From Pontivivens insulae (GTDB taxonomy: Bacteria > Pseudomonadota > Alphaproteobacteria > Rhodobacterales > Rhodobacteraceae), in contig NZ_OMKW01000002.1 in assembly GCF_900302495.1 (NCBI RefSeq), positions 248,001-312,000 on the forward strand: a stretch of DNA of 64,000 nt, read 5' to 3'. Positions 52,677-63,252 of this stretch are shown here, piece by piece (positions within the stretch are counted from its first letter, which is position 1; every line of letters starts with the position of its first letter). The notes below the pieces were generated by a model that saw nothing but the letters and a program-made list of their open reading frames with translations, made no database searches and had not been told where the DNA came from. A program made the position numbers and the translations under genes.

Positions 52677-53330
52677 ATGACCGATTTCGCCGCTGCCCGC
52701 ACTGCGATGGTGGATTGTCAGATCAGGCCGTCGGACGTGACGCGCTTTCCCATCATCAAAGCGATGCTCAGCATTCCGCGTGAGGAATATTTGCCGTCAT
52801 CCGCCCGCGACGTCGCCTATATGGGCGAGCATGTGGAGATTGCGCGCGGTCGCGTCTGCCTTGACCCACGGGTTTTGGCCAAGATGATTGACGCGCTGGC
52901 GATCCAGTCCACGGATCTGGTGCTCGATATCGGGGCAGGCCTTGGCTACTCGACGGCCGTGCTTGCCGATATTGCACAAGTCGCGATCGGGCTGGAACAG
53001 GATGAGGCGCTGGCCAATGAAGCCTCCGCGACGCTCGCGGCGCAAGGGGTCGACAACGCCGTGATCGAGACCGCCACGATGACGGACGGTGCGCCGGCCC
53101 ACGGGCCATATGACTGCATCATCGTGCAAGGCGCAGTCGAAGAGATGCCCGACACCATCGGAGGTCAGTTGCGCGCCGATGGACGCATCGTCGCGATCTT
53201 TATGGACGGCGCCCTCGGGACCGTGAAAATCGGCACGAAAGGGGCGGCGGGCATCAGCTGGCGGCGTATTTTTGATGCAACGGCACCGATTTTACCGGGT
53301 TTCGCAAAAGAAAAAGCGTTTGTGTTCTGA
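52677..53330 (+). CDS. pcm: Protein-L-isoaspartate O-methyltransferase family protein
   Basis: A 217-aa SAM-dependent methyltransferase. Motif I is VLDIGAGLGYSTAVLA; upstream LSIPREEYLP and CLDPRVLAKMIDAL match the PCMT family. It repairs isoaspartyl residues in damaged proteins, although in Rhodobacterales this divergent group may act on other substrates. The pcm-tolC order is conserved in the class. The start at 52677 has CAGGAG upstream. Confidence 0.85.
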   Translation: MTDFAAARTAMVDCQIRPSDVTRFPIIKAMLSIPREEYLPSSARDVAYMGEHVEIARGRVCLDPRVLAKMIDALAIQSTDLVLDIGAGLGYSTAVLADIAQVAIGLEQDEALANEASATLAAQGVDNAVIETATMTDGAPAHGPYDCIIVQGAVEEMPDTIGGQLRADGRIVAIFMDGALGTVKIGTKGAAGISWRRIFDATAPILPGFAKEKAFVF

Positions 53331-53341
53331 TTATTGATGGG

Positions 53342-53361
53342 GTTCTCTCCTATATGAGAAC
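53342..53361. promoter_or_regulatory. Small hairpin between pcm and tolC
   Basis: GTTCTC-TCCTATAT-GAGAAC, a perfect 6-bp inverted repeat with an 8-base loop in the 64-base gap. May be an operator or a transcript-end structure. Confidence 0.3.
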
Positions 53362-53394
53362 GCGGATCACGTAAACTTTGCATCGAGGCTTCCC

Positions 53395-54801
53395 ATGCGC
53401 GCCCTGAAAGGCCACCTGAAAACGACACTCTCCGCGATTGCTTTGACGATCGGGCTCGGGGGGGCGGCATCCGCTGAAACGCTGACCGATACGCTGGTTA
53501 TGGCCTATAACAACAGCCCGGCGCTCGACGTGGCGCGCGCGGCATTGCGGGCAATTGATGAGGGCGTGCCGCAGGCGCGGTCGGGGTTGCGCCCAAACCT
53601 CAGCGCGTCGGCTTCCGCCACGCTGACCACCTCGAACGACCGTTTTTTTGCCGGATCGCGGGATATTGGTGATCAGGAATCGTTGGGCATTTCGGGCAGC
53701 TGGACAATTTTTGACGGTGGGGCGACGGATGCGTCGGTGAACGCAGCGCTGGCAAACGTAAATGCGCAGCGGGCTCAGCTGCTCGCATCCGAGCAGACGG
53801 TATTGCTCGATGCGGTGACCGCCTATCTCGACGTGCGGCGGGACCTTCGCTTTGTGTCGCTGGGTGCGAACAACGTCCGCGTGATCAATCGACAGCTCGA
53901 CGCGGCTGAAGATCGCTTCGAAGTGGGTGAGGTGACACGGACCGACGTGGCGCAAGCCCGCGCCCGTCTTGCAGCAGCGCGATCCAGCCTCGTAGCGAAC
54001 CAGGGTGCACTGGATCGCTCGCGTGAGGCTTATCTGGCTGCCGTCGGCGTGGCGCCGTCTGATCTTGCACCTCCACCGCCTTTGCCGGAATTGCCGGAGA
54101 GTCAGGCCGCGGCAGAGGCGATGGCGATGAGCACCCATCCGCTGCTGGCGACACGTCAGGCACAGGTGCGCGCCGCGGAATATGCTGTGGATCGTGCACG
54201 GGCTGCGTTCCGCCCGTCAGTTGCCCTGAACGGCGGGGCGACCTTGGGCAACACGTTTGATTCGCGTCAGGGGCAGGGCCAGGTGTCCACCCGTCAGACG
54301 CAGGTTGGGGCGAGTGTCAGCCTGCCGCTCTATCGCGGTGGCGCGCTGAGCAGCGCGGTCCGTCAGGCCGTCGCACAGCAGGAGCAGGCGCAAGCCTCTT
54401 TGCAGGATGCCGGGCGGCAGATTCGTCAGTCGGTTGGTCTGGCCTGGGCAAACTTGCGGGTCGCGCGGGCCTCGATTACGTCCAGCCGTCAGCAGATTAC
54501 GGCCGCGCGCGTCGCCTTTGAAGGCATTGTGGAAGAAGCACGATTGGGCGCCAGAACGACGCTCGACGTCCTGGACACGGAACAGGAACTGCTGAATGCG
54601 CAATCGAGCCTGGTCGCCGCGCAGCGTGACGAGGCGGTCGCAGCCTATTCATTGCTTTCGGCGATGGGGCTGCTGACGGTTGATCATTTGGGACTTCCCG
54701 TGGATCAATATGATCCAGCCGCATATTTCGATGCGGTTGAAGATGGGCCTTTCGCCCGCGACAGGCAGGAAGTGCTCAATCGCATTCTCGGCCGCTACTA
54801 G
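53395..54801 (+). CDS. tolC: TolC-family outer membrane efflux protein
   Basis: A 468-aa outer membrane channel protein. A signal peptide (residues 1-28, ending GAASA) precedes ETLTDTLVMAYNNSPALDVARAALRAID, quoted in part (TLVMAYNNSPALDVAR), the TolC start; two repeats of long coiled-coil helices follow, with VSLPLYRGGALSSAVRQAVAQQE, quoted in part (SLPLYRGGALSSAVRQA), and GARTTLDVLDTEQELLNAQ. Trimers form the exit duct for tripartite and type I secretion pumps. No partner pump genes are adjacent. Confidence 0.93.
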   Translation: MRALKGHLKTTLSAIALTIGLGGAASAETLTDTLVMAYNNSPALDVARAALRAIDEGVPQARSGLRPNLSASASATLTTSNDRFFAGSRDIGDQESLGISGSWTIFDGGATDASVNAALANVNAQRAQLLASEQTVLLDAVTAYLDVRRDLRFVSLGANNVRVINRQLDAAEDRFEVGEVTRTDVAQARARLAAARSSLVANQGALDRSREAYLAAVGVAPSDLAPPPPLPELPESQAAAEAMAMSTHPLLATRQAQVRAAEYAVDRARAAFRPSVALNGGATLGNTFDSRQGQGQVSTRQTQVGASVSLPLYRGGALSSAVRQAVAQQEQAQASLQDAGRQIRQSVGLAWANLRVARASITSSRQQITAARVAFEGIVEEARLGARTTLDVLDTEQELLNAQSSLVAAQRDEAVAAYSLLSAMGLLTVDHLGLPVDQYDPAAYFDAVEDGPFARDRQEVLNRILGRY

Positions 54802-54810
54802 GGAAAACCG

Positions 54811-55815
<1,005 letters not shown>

Positions 55816-55877
55816 GCCTTTCCCTTCGCCCAAAGGCCCGCTAAACCCCTTTTCGTTACCGGATAGGGAATAAAGCC

Positions 55878-58800
55878 ATGGCCATGGAAAAGAACTTCGA
55901 CGCTGCCACCTCCGAAGCTGCGATTGCCCGCGCGTGGGAGGCTGTAGGGGCGTTTCGGGCCGGGGCCAATGCCAAGGATGGGGCCGAGAGCTTCGCCATC
56001 ATGATCCCGCCACCCAATGTGACGGGCTCGCTCCATATGGGGCACGCCTTCAACAACACGTTGCAGGATATTCTGGTGCGTTGGCACCGGATGCGCGGCT
56101 TCGATACACTCTGGCAGCCGGGGCAGGACCATGCGGGCATTGCCACGCAGATGGTTGTTGAGCGCCGTCTGGCCGAGGCTGGGGAGCCGGGCCGCCGCGA
56201 ACTGGGCCGCGAGAAGTTTCTTGAGAAGGTTTGGGAGTGGAAAGCCGAGTCCGGCGGCACCATCATCGAACAGCTCAAGCGCCTTGGCGCCTCCTGCGAT
56301 TGGGAGCGCAATGCCTTCACCATGTCCGGCGCGCCGGGTGCGCCGGAAGGGGAGGAGGGGAATTTCCACGACGCGGTCATCAAGACCTTCGTGAAGCTCT
56401 ACGAGGATGGCCTGATCTATCGCGGCAAGCGCCTCACCAATTGGGACCCGCATTTCGAGACGGCGATCTCTGACCTCGAAGTCGAGAACCGCGAAGTGCC
56501 CGGCCACATGTGGCACTTCAAATACCCGCTCGCAGGTGGTGCGACCTATGAATATGTCGAGAAGGATGAGGACGGAAACGTCACCCTGCGCGAGACGCGC
56601 GACTACATCTCCATCGCCACGACCCGGCCCGAAACGATGCTGGGCGATGGTGCGGTCGCGGTCCATCCCGATGACGCCCGCTATGCGCCCATCGTTGGCA
56701 AGCTCTGCGAAATCCCGGTCGGCCCGAAGGAAACGCGCCGCCTGATCCGGATCATCACCGACGAATACCCGGACATGAATTTCGGCTCCGGTGCGGTGAA
56801 GATCACCGGTGCCCACGACTTCAACGATTACGGCGTCGCCAAGCGCAACAACATCCCGCTCTACCGCCTGATGGATCTGAAGGCCGCGATGCGCGCCGAT
56901 GGCCTGAGCTATGCCGACAGTGCGGCCAAGGCGCAGGCGATCCTCGATGGCGAGACCTTCAGCGAGGCGGAGATCGATCAGATCAACCTCGTGCCCGACG
57001 AATATCGCGGGCTGGACCGGTTCGACGCGCGCAAGAAGATCGTCGCCGCGATCACCGATGAGGGGTTGGCGGTGATGGTGACCTCCCCGGCCCCCGCGCC
57101 GGGGCCTCTGGAGGATGGCGAGATCCCGGATCAAGTCCGGGAAGAGCCCGCTCTCATCCCCCTCGTCGAAAACAAACCGATCATGCAGCCCTTCGGCGAC
57201 CGCTCCGGCGTCGTGATCGAACCGATGCTGACCGATCAGTGGTTCGTGAAGGCTGATGAACTCGCCAAACCGGCCATCGAGGCCGTCCGCTCCGGCGAGA
57301 CCCAAATCCTGCCCGAGCGCGACGCCAAGGTCTATTTCAACTGGATGGAAAACATCGAGCCCTGGTGCATCTCCCGCCAGCTCTGGTGGGGCCACCGCAT
57401 TCCGGTTTGGTATGGGCCGAGGCTTCCAAAGGATGGGGTCATATCGTCGGACTACGATGTAAGCGAGTTCGAGCACTTCTGTGCTGCTTCGGAAGCTGAA
57501 GCTATCGCTCTTGCCCAGAAGCACTATGGGTCCGACGTTCGTGTGACGGCTGACGATGGTGAGCCACTTGGTCGGCAGAGTTCTTGGTATGGTATTAGCG
57601 CAGCCACCGAGAGTGGCGGTGGAAGGGTCGATAGCGTGACCATCCATCGAGATGGCGACGTCCTAGACACCTGGTTCTCCTCTGGCCTCTGGCCGATGGG
57701 CACGCTCGGCTGGCCGGACGAGACCGAGGAACTCGCAAAATACTACCCCACCTCCGTCCTCGTGACGGGCTTCGACATCATCTTCTTCTGGGTCGCCCGG
57801 ATGATGATGATGCAAAAGCAGATGGACCCGGCAGGCCGCGCGCCCTTCCACACCGTCTATGTCCACGCGCTCGTCCGTGACGAGAAGGGGCAGAAGATGT
57901 CGAAGTCGAAGGGCAACGTGCTCGACCCGCTCGAACTGATCGACCAGTTCGGTGCGGACGCGGTGCGCTTCACGCTGACCTCCATGGCCGCCATGGGGCG
58001 GGACTTGAAACTTTCCGTCCCGCGGATCGAGGGCTACCGCAATTTCGGCACGAAGCTGTGGAACGCCACCCGCTTCGCCGAGATGAACGAGTGCAAGCCC
58101 GTGGGCCTGCCGGACGCGAAGGCCAAGGTGAACCGCTGGATCATCGCAGAGACCGCCCGCGCCAAGCTTGCGACCGACGAAGCGCTCGCCGCCTACCGCT
58201 TCAACGATGCGGCGAACGGCCTCTACGCCCATGTCTGGGGCACGGTCTGCGACTGGTATGTCGAGTTCGCAAAGCCCCTGTTGCAAGGCGATGACGAAGC
58301 GCTGAAGGCGGAGACGCAGGCGACCATGGCCTGGGCGCTCGACCAATGCCTGATCCTGCTGCACCCGATCATGCCGTTCATTACTGAAGAGCTGTGGAAG
58401 GGCATTACCGACCGCTCCGAAATGCTCGTCACCACCGATTGGCCGACCTACGGCGCGGAGCTGATCGACGCAGAGGCCGACGCCGAAATCGGCTGGATCC
58501 GCAAACTGATCGAGGAAATCCGCTCCGTCCGGGCGGAGATGAACGTGGCGGGCGGCGCCAAGACCGGCCTCGTGCTCGTGAACGCGGACGCCACCACCCG
58601 CCAACGCTTCGAGGACAACCGTGCGCTGGTCGAACGCCTCGCCCGCGTCGAAACGGTGGACTATGCCGATGCGGTGCCGCAGGGCGCTGTCACCCTCTCC
58701 ATCGAAGGGGCCACGATCTGCCTGCCGCTCGCGGGCCACGTGGACGTAGCCGCTGAGGGCAAACGCCTCGAAAAAGCGCTCGCCAAACTGGAGAAGGAGG

Positions 58801-58952
58801 TTAAGGGCCTCACCTCCAAACTTGGCAACGAGAAGTTCCTTGCCAAAGCTCCGGCAGAGGTGATTGAGGAGCAACGCACCCGCCTCGCCGCTGCGGGCGA
58901 AGAGGCCGACAAGCTGCGTGCAGCGCAAGAGCGCGTCAAATCGCTCGGCTGA
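55878..58952 (+). CDS. valS: Valyl-tRNA synthetase
   Basis: A 1024-aa class I synthetase. The HIGH-type motif is HMGH at residues 53-56 ([11 protein letters not shown]), KMSKS lies at 673-677, and the C-terminal coiled-coil arm contacts tRNA. Two stretches are unusual: residues about 403-422 are encoded by a bipartite palindromic repeat (57085-57142), and residues about 512-596 (57411-57665), before LDTWFSSG, show rare codons (AGG, ATA, GTA, CTA, CGA) unlike the rest of the gene. Both lie in connecting regions, so activity is probably intact. The start at 55878 has GGGAATAAAG upstream; ATG at 55884 is an alternative. Confidence 0.95.
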   Translation: MAMEKNFDAATSEAAIARAWEAVGAFRAGANAKDGAESFAIMIPPPNVTGSLHMGHAFNNTLQDILVRWHRMRGFDTLWQPGQDHAGIATQMVVERRLAEAGEPGRRELGREKFLEKVWEWKAESGGTIIEQLKRLGASCDWERNAFTMSGAPGAPEGEEGNFHDAVIKTFVKLYEDGLIYRGKRLTNWDPHFETAISDLEVENREVPGHMWHFKYPLAGGATYEYVEKDEDGNVTLRETRDYISIATTRPETMLGDGAVAVHPDDARYAPIVGKLCEIPVGPKETRRLIRIITDEYPDMNFGSGAVKITGAHDFNDYGVAKRNNIPLYRLMDLKAAMRADGLSYADSAAKAQAILDGETFSEAEIDQINLVPDEYRGLDRFDARKKIVAAITDEGLAVMVTSPAPAPGPLEDGEIPDQVREEPALIPLVENKPIMQPFGDRSGVVIEPMLTDQWFVKADELAKPAIEAVRSGETQILPERDAKVYFNWMENIEPWCISRQLWWGHRIPVWYGPRLPKDGVISSDYDVSEFEHFCAASEAEAIALAQKHYGSDVRVTADDGEPLGRQSSWYGISAATESGGGRVDSVTIHRDGDVLDTWFSSGLWPMGTLGWPDETEELAKYYPTSVLVTGFDIIFFWVARMMMMQKQMDPAGRAPFHTVYVHALVRDEKGQKMSKSKGNVLDPLELIDQFGADAVRFTLTSMAAMGRDLKLSVPRIEGYRNFGTKLWNATRFAEMNECKPVGLPDAKAKVNRWIIAETARAKLATDEALAAYRFNDAANGLYAHVWGTVCDWYVEFAKPLLQGDDEALKAETQATMAWALDQCLILLHPIMPFITEELWKGITDRSEMLVTTDWPTYGAELIDAEADAEIGWIRKLIEEIRSVRAEMNVAGGAKTGLVLVNADATTRQRFEDNRALVERLARVETVDYADAVPQGAVTLSIEGATICLPLAGHVDVAAEGKRLEKALAKLEKEVKGLTSKLGNEKFLAKAPAEVIEEQRTRLAAAGEEADKLRAAQERVKSLG
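57085..57142. repeat. Bipartite palindromic repeat, copy 3, inside valS
   Basis: CCCCGGC-N6-GCCGGGG (57085-57104), a 19-base spacer beginning CCTCT and ending GCGAGA, then TCCCGGATCAAGTCCGGGA (57124-57142). Length 58 bases, the same as the intergenic copy at 31167-31224, with the same spacer ends. It is read in frame within valS. Confidence 0.75.
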
Positions 58953-58988
58953 CGCGGACCGCTTGAACGCAGGCCGGTGGCAGGGTAG

Positions 58989-59015
58989 CCGAAGGACAAA
59001 CAGTCCTTCGGAGAG
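58989..59015 (+). promoter_or_regulatory. Hairpin touching the ribosome binding site of hisC
   Basis: CCGAAGGAC (58989-58997), loop AAACA, GTCCTTCGG (59003-59011). The last GG of the stem is also the start of the Shine-Dalgarno GGAGAG (59010-59015) six bases before the hisC ATG, so the fold could limit translation or protect the valS transcript end. Confidence 0.45.
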
Positions 59016-59020
59016 ACCCC

Positions 59021-60136
59021 ATGACCACTGGCCCGCGCTTTACCGATCTTGCCGCCTCGCTTCCCGCAACCGTGCCGTTTGTCGGCCCCGAAACGCAGGA
59101 GCGGGCGCGGGGGGCAGAGTTCGTGGCGCGACTGGGGGCCAACGAAAACGGCTTTGGCCCGTCACCCCGTGCCATCGCCGCGATGGAAAAAGCAGCGACA
59201 GAGATCTGGAAATACGCCGATCCCGAAAGCTATGACCTGCGCCACGCCCTCGCCGCCCATCATGGCATTTCGGCCGAGAACATCGTTGTCGGTGAAGGGA
59301 TTGACGGCCTTCTTGGCTATCTTGTGCGGCTTCTGGTCGCTCCGGGCGATGCTGTCGTGACCAGCGCGGGGGCCTATCCGACCTTCAACTACCATGTGGC
59401 AGGCTTTGGTGGCGTGATCCATGCGGTACCCTACCGCGATGACGCGGAGGATCCCGATGCCCTGATCGCAAAAGCGCGGGAGGTTGATGCAAAGCTGATC
59501 TACTTTGCCAATCCCGACAATCCGATGGGCAGCTGGCACAGCGCAGATCGGGTGCAGGCCATGATTGATGCCCTGCCGGACGGCTGTGTTTTATGCCTGG
59601 ACGAAGCTTATGGGGAGTTCGCCCCCGTGGGGACGCTGCCTGCGCTGAATGTCAGCCATCCGCGTGTGATCCGGATGCGCACCTTCTCAAAGGCCTATGG
59701 CATGGCGGGGGCCCGCGTGGGCTATGCGCTCGCCCAGGAAGGGTTTGCGACGGCCTTTAACAAGGTCAGGAACCACTTCGGGATGAACCGTGCCGCGCAG
59801 GTCGGTGCGCTGGCGGCACTCGAAGATCAGGCGTGGCTTGGTGAGGTCGTCGCGCGGGTTGAGCGGGGGCGGGAACGTATCGCCGCGATTGTCTCTCAGG
59901 CCGGTTTCACGGCGCTGCCTTCGGCCACGAATTTTGTCACGGTGGATTGCGGGGCAGAGGTTGAGCGGGCGAAAGCCGTGCTCGATTCGCTCGTCGCCCG
60001 TGGAATTTTCATCCGCATGCCATTCGTAGCACCGCAAAACCGCTGTGTGCGCATTTCGGTCGGTACTAAAGGTGAACTGGATCAACTGGAAGCTGAAATT
60101 CAAAACCTGTCGTCAACCTTTACTAATCGTTCGTAA
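59021..60136 (+). CDS. hisC: Histidinol-phosphate aminotransferase-type PLP enzyme
   Basis: A 371-aa fold type I aminotransferase of the HisC group. Landmarks are RLGANENGFGPSP, YADPESYDLRHALA, FANPDNPMGSW, CLDEAYGEF, and the PLP lysine in RTFSKAYGMAGARVGYA. It may work in histidine synthesis or as an aromatic aminotransferase, which share this family. No other his gene is nearby, so the assignment to histidine is not certain. It lies 68 bases after valS. Confidence 0.82.
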   Translation: MTTGPRFTDLAASLPATVPFVGPETQERARGAEFVARLGANENGFGPSPRAIAAMEKAATEIWKYADPESYDLRHALAAHHGISAENIVVGEGIDGLLGYLVRLLVAPGDAVVTSAGAYPTFNYHVAGFGGVIHAVPYRDDAEDPDALIAKAREVDAKLIYFANPDNPMGSWHSADRVQAMIDALPDGCVLCLDEAYGEFAPVGTLPALNVSHPRVIRMRTFSKAYGMAGARVGYALAQEGFATAFNKVRNHFGMNRAAQVGALAALEDQAWLGEVVARVERGRERIAAIVSQAGFTALPSATNFVTVDCGAEVERAKAVLDSLVARGIFIRMPFVAPQNRCVRISVGTKGELDQLEAEIQNLSSTFTNRS

Positions 60137-60211
60137 ACGTTTCGGACGGCTATCAATCTCTCGTTAACCAATATTGCCGAGGCTGAACGCATTGATTGAT
60201 ACCAATGCATT

Positions 60212-60239
60212 TTGTCAAAGATCTGTTTTACATTATATT
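60212..60239 (+). promoter_or_regulatory. Sigma70-like promoter candidate upstream of a short terminator
   Basis: TTGTCA (60212-60217), 16 bases, TATATT (60234-60239). It lies directly before the terminator hairpin at 60252, so a transcript from here would be very short, or the match is accidental in an AT-rich stretch. Confidence 0.3.
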
Positions 60240-60251
60240 TTTCAAATCGTT

Positions 60252-60284
60252 GGGGCGCACGCATCTTTGTGTGCGCCCCTTTTT
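60252..60284 (+). terminator. Intrinsic terminator downstream of hisC
   Basis: GGGGCGCAC (60252-60260), 10-base loop, GTGCGCCCC (60271-60279), then TTTTT. A textbook rho-independent terminator, 116 bases after the hisC stop. Confidence 0.88.
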
Positions 60285-60386
60285 GAGGTGTTCGGGTGCA
60301 AAGTCTCAAATTCTATGCGCGCCTGCTGACAGAGGGATCCGAGTTAACGCTCAAGGTTCGAATTGCAGCTATAAGTTGAGAATAAC

Positions 60387-60548
60387 ATGCCGAAAATGCG
60401 TCGAAAATCTGAATTGCCTCGCAAGATCTGTGCACAGTGCGGTCTTCCATTCACATGGCGAAAGAAGTGGGAGCGCGATTGGGACAATGTGAAATTCTGT
60501 TCTGAACGCTGCAGGCGTTCGGCCCGGTCGCAGGATCGCTTGAACTGA
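60387..60548 (+). CDS. DUF2256 zinc-ribbon small protein
   Basis: A 53-aa protein ending 49 bases before argG. It contains the family pattern [21 protein letters not shown], quoted in part ([15 protein letters not shown]), and [12 protein letters not shown], with C15, C18, C38 and C42 as zinc ligands. DUF2256 proteins are widespread in cyanobacteria and proteobacteria, often next to photolyase or cryptochrome genes, and have no known function. Upstream spacing to the ATG has only a weak GAGAA site. The motif match makes the call firm despite the small size. Confidence 0.88.
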   Translation: MPKMRRKSELPRKICAQCGLPFTWRKKWERDWDNVKFCSERCRRSARSQDRLN

Positions 60549-60597
60549 CCGGTACGATCCGATACCCGATGCGCAACCTGAGCATCGGAGAGCATTG

Positions 60598-61818
60598 ATG
60601 AGCGCGCCCAAAAAAGTCGTCCTGGCCTATTCCGGCGGTCTGGATACCTCGATCATCCTGAAATGGCTTCAGACGGAATATGGTTGTGAGGTCGTGACCT
60701 TTACCGCCGATCTGGGGCAGGGCGAAGAGCTGGAGCCGGCCCGCAAAAAGGCAGAGCTTTTGGGCATCAAGCCCGAAAACATCTTCATCGAGGATGTGCG
60801 CGAAGAATTCGTCAGGGATTTCGTTTTCCCGATGTTCCGCGCGAATGCGGTCTATGAGGGGCTTTATCTGCTTGGCACCTCCATCGCGCGGCCCCTGATC
60901 TCGAAGCGCCTGGTTGAGATTGCTCAGGAGACCGGTGCCGATGCGGTTGCCCATGGGGCCACTGGCAAGGGCAACGATCAGGTTCGCTTTGAGCTGAGCG
61001 CCTATGCGCTGAACCCTGAAATCCAGGTGATTGCACCGTGGCGCGAGTGGGATTTGTCGAGCCGCACGAAGCTGCTTCAATTCGCGGAAGAACATCAGAT
61101 CCCAATCGCGAAGGATAAGCGCGGTGAGGCCCCGTTCTCGGTCGATGCGAACCTTCTCCACACCTCGTCTGAGGGTAAGGTGCTCGAAGATCCGGCAGAG
61201 GCGGCACCGGACTATGTCTATCAGCGCACGGTGCATCCGGAAGACGCACCTGATACGCCAGAATTTGTGGAAATCACCTTCGCGAAGGGCGATCCGGTTG
61301 CCATCAATGGTGAGGCGATGTCGCCCGCTGCGATCCTGACCAAGCTCAATGAGCTTGGCGGAAAACACGGCGTTGGGCGTCTCGATCTGGTCGAAGGGCG
61401 CTATGTCGGCATGAAGTCGCGCGGCATTTACGAGACACCCGGCGGCACCCTGCTTTTGGAAGCACATCGTGGGATTGAGAGTATCACGCTCGACCGTGGT
61501 GCGGCGCATCTGAAAGATGAGTTGATGCCGCGCTATGCGGAGCTGATCTATAACGGATATTGGTTCAGCCCGGAGCGTGAAATGCTTCAGGCTGCAATTG
61601 ACCATTCCCAGACACGTGTGAACGGCACCGTTCGGCTGAAGCTCTATAAAGGGTTGGCGCAAACGGTCGGGCGTTGGTCTGAGGACAGCCTCTATTCCGA
61701 GCAACACGTGACCTTTGAGGATGATGCAGGCGCATATGATCAGAAAGATGCCGCAGGCTTCATCAAGATCAACGCATTGCGCCTGAAGCTATTGGCCGCG
61801 CGCGATCGCCGCGGCTGA
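60598..61818 (+). CDS. argG: Argininosuccinate synthase
   Basis: A 406-aa enzyme that joins citrulline and aspartate in arginine synthesis. The ATP-binding [29 protein letters not shown] and [15 protein letters not shown] are diagnostic. ATG at 60598 has GGAGAG upstream; a TTG three bases before is not needed. A strong terminator lies at 61843-61875, inside the convergent chemoreceptor gene, with which argG overlaps by 30 bases. Confidence 0.96.
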   Translation: MSAPKKVVLAYSGGLDTSIILKWLQTEYGCEVVTFTADLGQGEELEPARKKAELLGIKPENIFIEDVREEFVRDFVFPMFRANAVYEGLYLLGTSIARPLISKRLVEIAQETGADAVAHGATGKGNDQVRFELSAYALNPEIQVIAPWREWDLSSRTKLLQFAEEHQIPIAKDKRGEAPFSVDANLLHTSSEGKVLEDPAEAAPDYVYQRTVHPEDAPDTPEFVEITFAKGDPVAINGEAMSPAAILTKLNELGGKHGVGRLDLVEGRYVGMKSRGIYETPGGTLLLEAHRGIESITLDRGAAHLKDELMPRYAELIYNGYWFSPEREMLQAAIDHSQTRVNGTVRLKLYKGLAQTVGRWSEDSLYSEQHVTFEDDAGAYDQKDAAGFIKINALRLKLLAARDRRG

Positions 61819-63099
61819 TCCAGATTCGCCCATTAAAGCTTTGGCCTCCACGGTTTCGTGGGGGCCTTTGTGTTTGGCGTCCAGATCGACCCTTTTCGAC
61901 AAGATGCCGCGCGATGTCGCGGCGGGCGTGTTCATAGCTGTGTCGAGGCGAGTAACGGCTTCCGCAGAATCCTCGGCAAGTTTTGCTGTTTTGGTGACGC
62001 TGGCCTTCATCGCAAGGATGGATTGCTCGATCTCGCAAACGGATGCGCTTTGCGATTCCCCGCTTTGCGCGACGGCGGTGATCTGTTCGGCAACTTTCGC
62101 GATCTGAACGGTCACGTCGGATAGCAGCGTTCCAGCTTCCTTTACCATGTCCACCCCGCGCGTCGTGTTATCGTGGCTTGCCGCGATCAGAGCACCGATG
62201 TCGCGGGCGGCGTCGCCGGATTTCCTGGCGAGGGAGCGCACCTCTGCTGCCACAACAGCGAACCCGCGGCCAGCTTCCCCGGCGCGCGCCGCCTCGACGG
62301 CCGCATTCAAAGCGAGCAGGTTGGTTTGAAAAGCGATCGAGTCGATCACCTTCAGGATGTCGGTCATCTGGGCCGTGCTGCGCGCAATTTCCGCAACGGC
62401 GTCGATCGCTTCCTTCGTTACGTTCTGGCCGTCACGGGCACGTTTGGCCATTGCGTCCGAACTTTTTGCAGTCGCCTCAAGCCGTTTCCGATTGTCTTCG
62501 ACGGATTCAGAAAATGCCTTGGTCGCGGTTGAGATCTGTTCGACGGCCGCCGCCTGATTGAGGGCGCTGCCACTCACCGCCTCCACCTGTTCGCGCAGCG
62601 AATCGACATAGAGTCTCAGATCATCGGGCAGGGGGGATGGCTGAAGTGTCGGCTGCATGGTGTCTATATGCGAAAGGATCTGGTCTATTGGCGGGCGCTC
62701 ATCCGGCGCGATGCCCAGTTCTTTCAGCAGCGCTCTTTGAGCCAGCTCCGGGGCCGATTGCAGACGGTCCAGCTCCGCGGCCACGGGGCGTAAGATATCT
62801 GGCGGTGTGCCACGCATACCGCCCGTGATCCAATGCTCTATCATCTTGAATTCAGAAGAAAGTTCCGCGATCTGGCGGCGAACTTCACCAATTTCATCCT
62901 CGGCCCTCTGCACGGTTTGATCCAGGTGGTGCGATTGTTCTTGAACCGGGCGCAGCGGCCAAATCAGTGCGAGGCACAAACCTGCGACAGGTGCCACCTG
63001 CCACGGCCCGATCAGAAGGGAGATGATGCAAATGACCGCCACGCAACTTAGCGCGGCAATCCATATCAGGGATTTCGGGTGGTCGGGCACGGGTGGCAT
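61789..63099 (-). CDS. Methyl-accepting chemotaxis-type receptor
   Basis: A 436-aa protein from the ATG at 63099 (a GTG at 63165 would add 22 residues; the ribosome site is weak for both). Two close membrane helices at residues about 10-50 ([21 protein letters not shown], quoted in part) have almost no periplasmic part, so sensing is probably cytoplasmic or membrane-internal. Residues 150-400 form the MCP signalling domain with the hairpin tip [33 protein letters not shown], quoted in part ([19 protein letters not shown]). The last about 27 residues are encoded by sequence antisense to the argG terminator and 3' end. Confidence 0.82.
   Translation of the reverse strand: MPPVPDHPKSLIWIAALSCVAVICIISLLIGPWQVAPVAGLCLALIWPLRPVQEQSHHLDQTVQRAEDEIGEVRRQIAELSSEFKMIEHWITGGMRGTPPDILRPVAAELDRLQSAPELAQRALLKELGIAPDERPPIDQILSHIDTMQPTLQPSPLPDDLRLYVDSLREQVEAVSGSALNQAAAVEQISTATKAFSESVEDNRKRLEATAKSSDAMAKRARDGQNVTKEAIDAVAEIARSTAQMTDILKVIDSIAFQTNLLALNAAVEAARAGEAGRGFAVVAAEVRSLARKSGDAARDIGALIAASHDNTTRGVDMVKEAGTLLSDVTVQIAKVAEQITAVAQSGESQSASVCEIEQSILAMKASVTKTAKLAEDSAEAVTRLDTAMNTPAATSRGILSKRVDLDAKHKGPHETVEAKALMGESGSAAAIARGQ
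61843..61875 (+). terminator. Intrinsic terminator of argG, inside the convergent receptor gene
   Basis: GGCCTCCACG (61843-61852), loop GTTT, CGTGGGGGCC (61857-61866) with one G-T wobble, then TTTGTGTTT. It starts 25 bases after the argG stop and works only on the plus strand, as the other strand has no T-run. Confidence 0.8.
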
Positions 63100-63252
63100 C
63101 CTCAGTCTGTCTGTCGCAGGCCTACCGGAAAAGCTGTTAACAACGCGTTTGCACGCCGTGCACACGGCGCCTCACAATGCAGTCAGGCCATCTTTTGCCC
63201 TCGGCCAATCCCGTTAGATTGGAGACAAGCAAATCACATACGGAGAACCCAA

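Noticed and set aside
60164-60170. TTAACCA considered as a CtrA half-site
   Set aside because: Second half-site is missing and no gene starts nearby in a suitable position.
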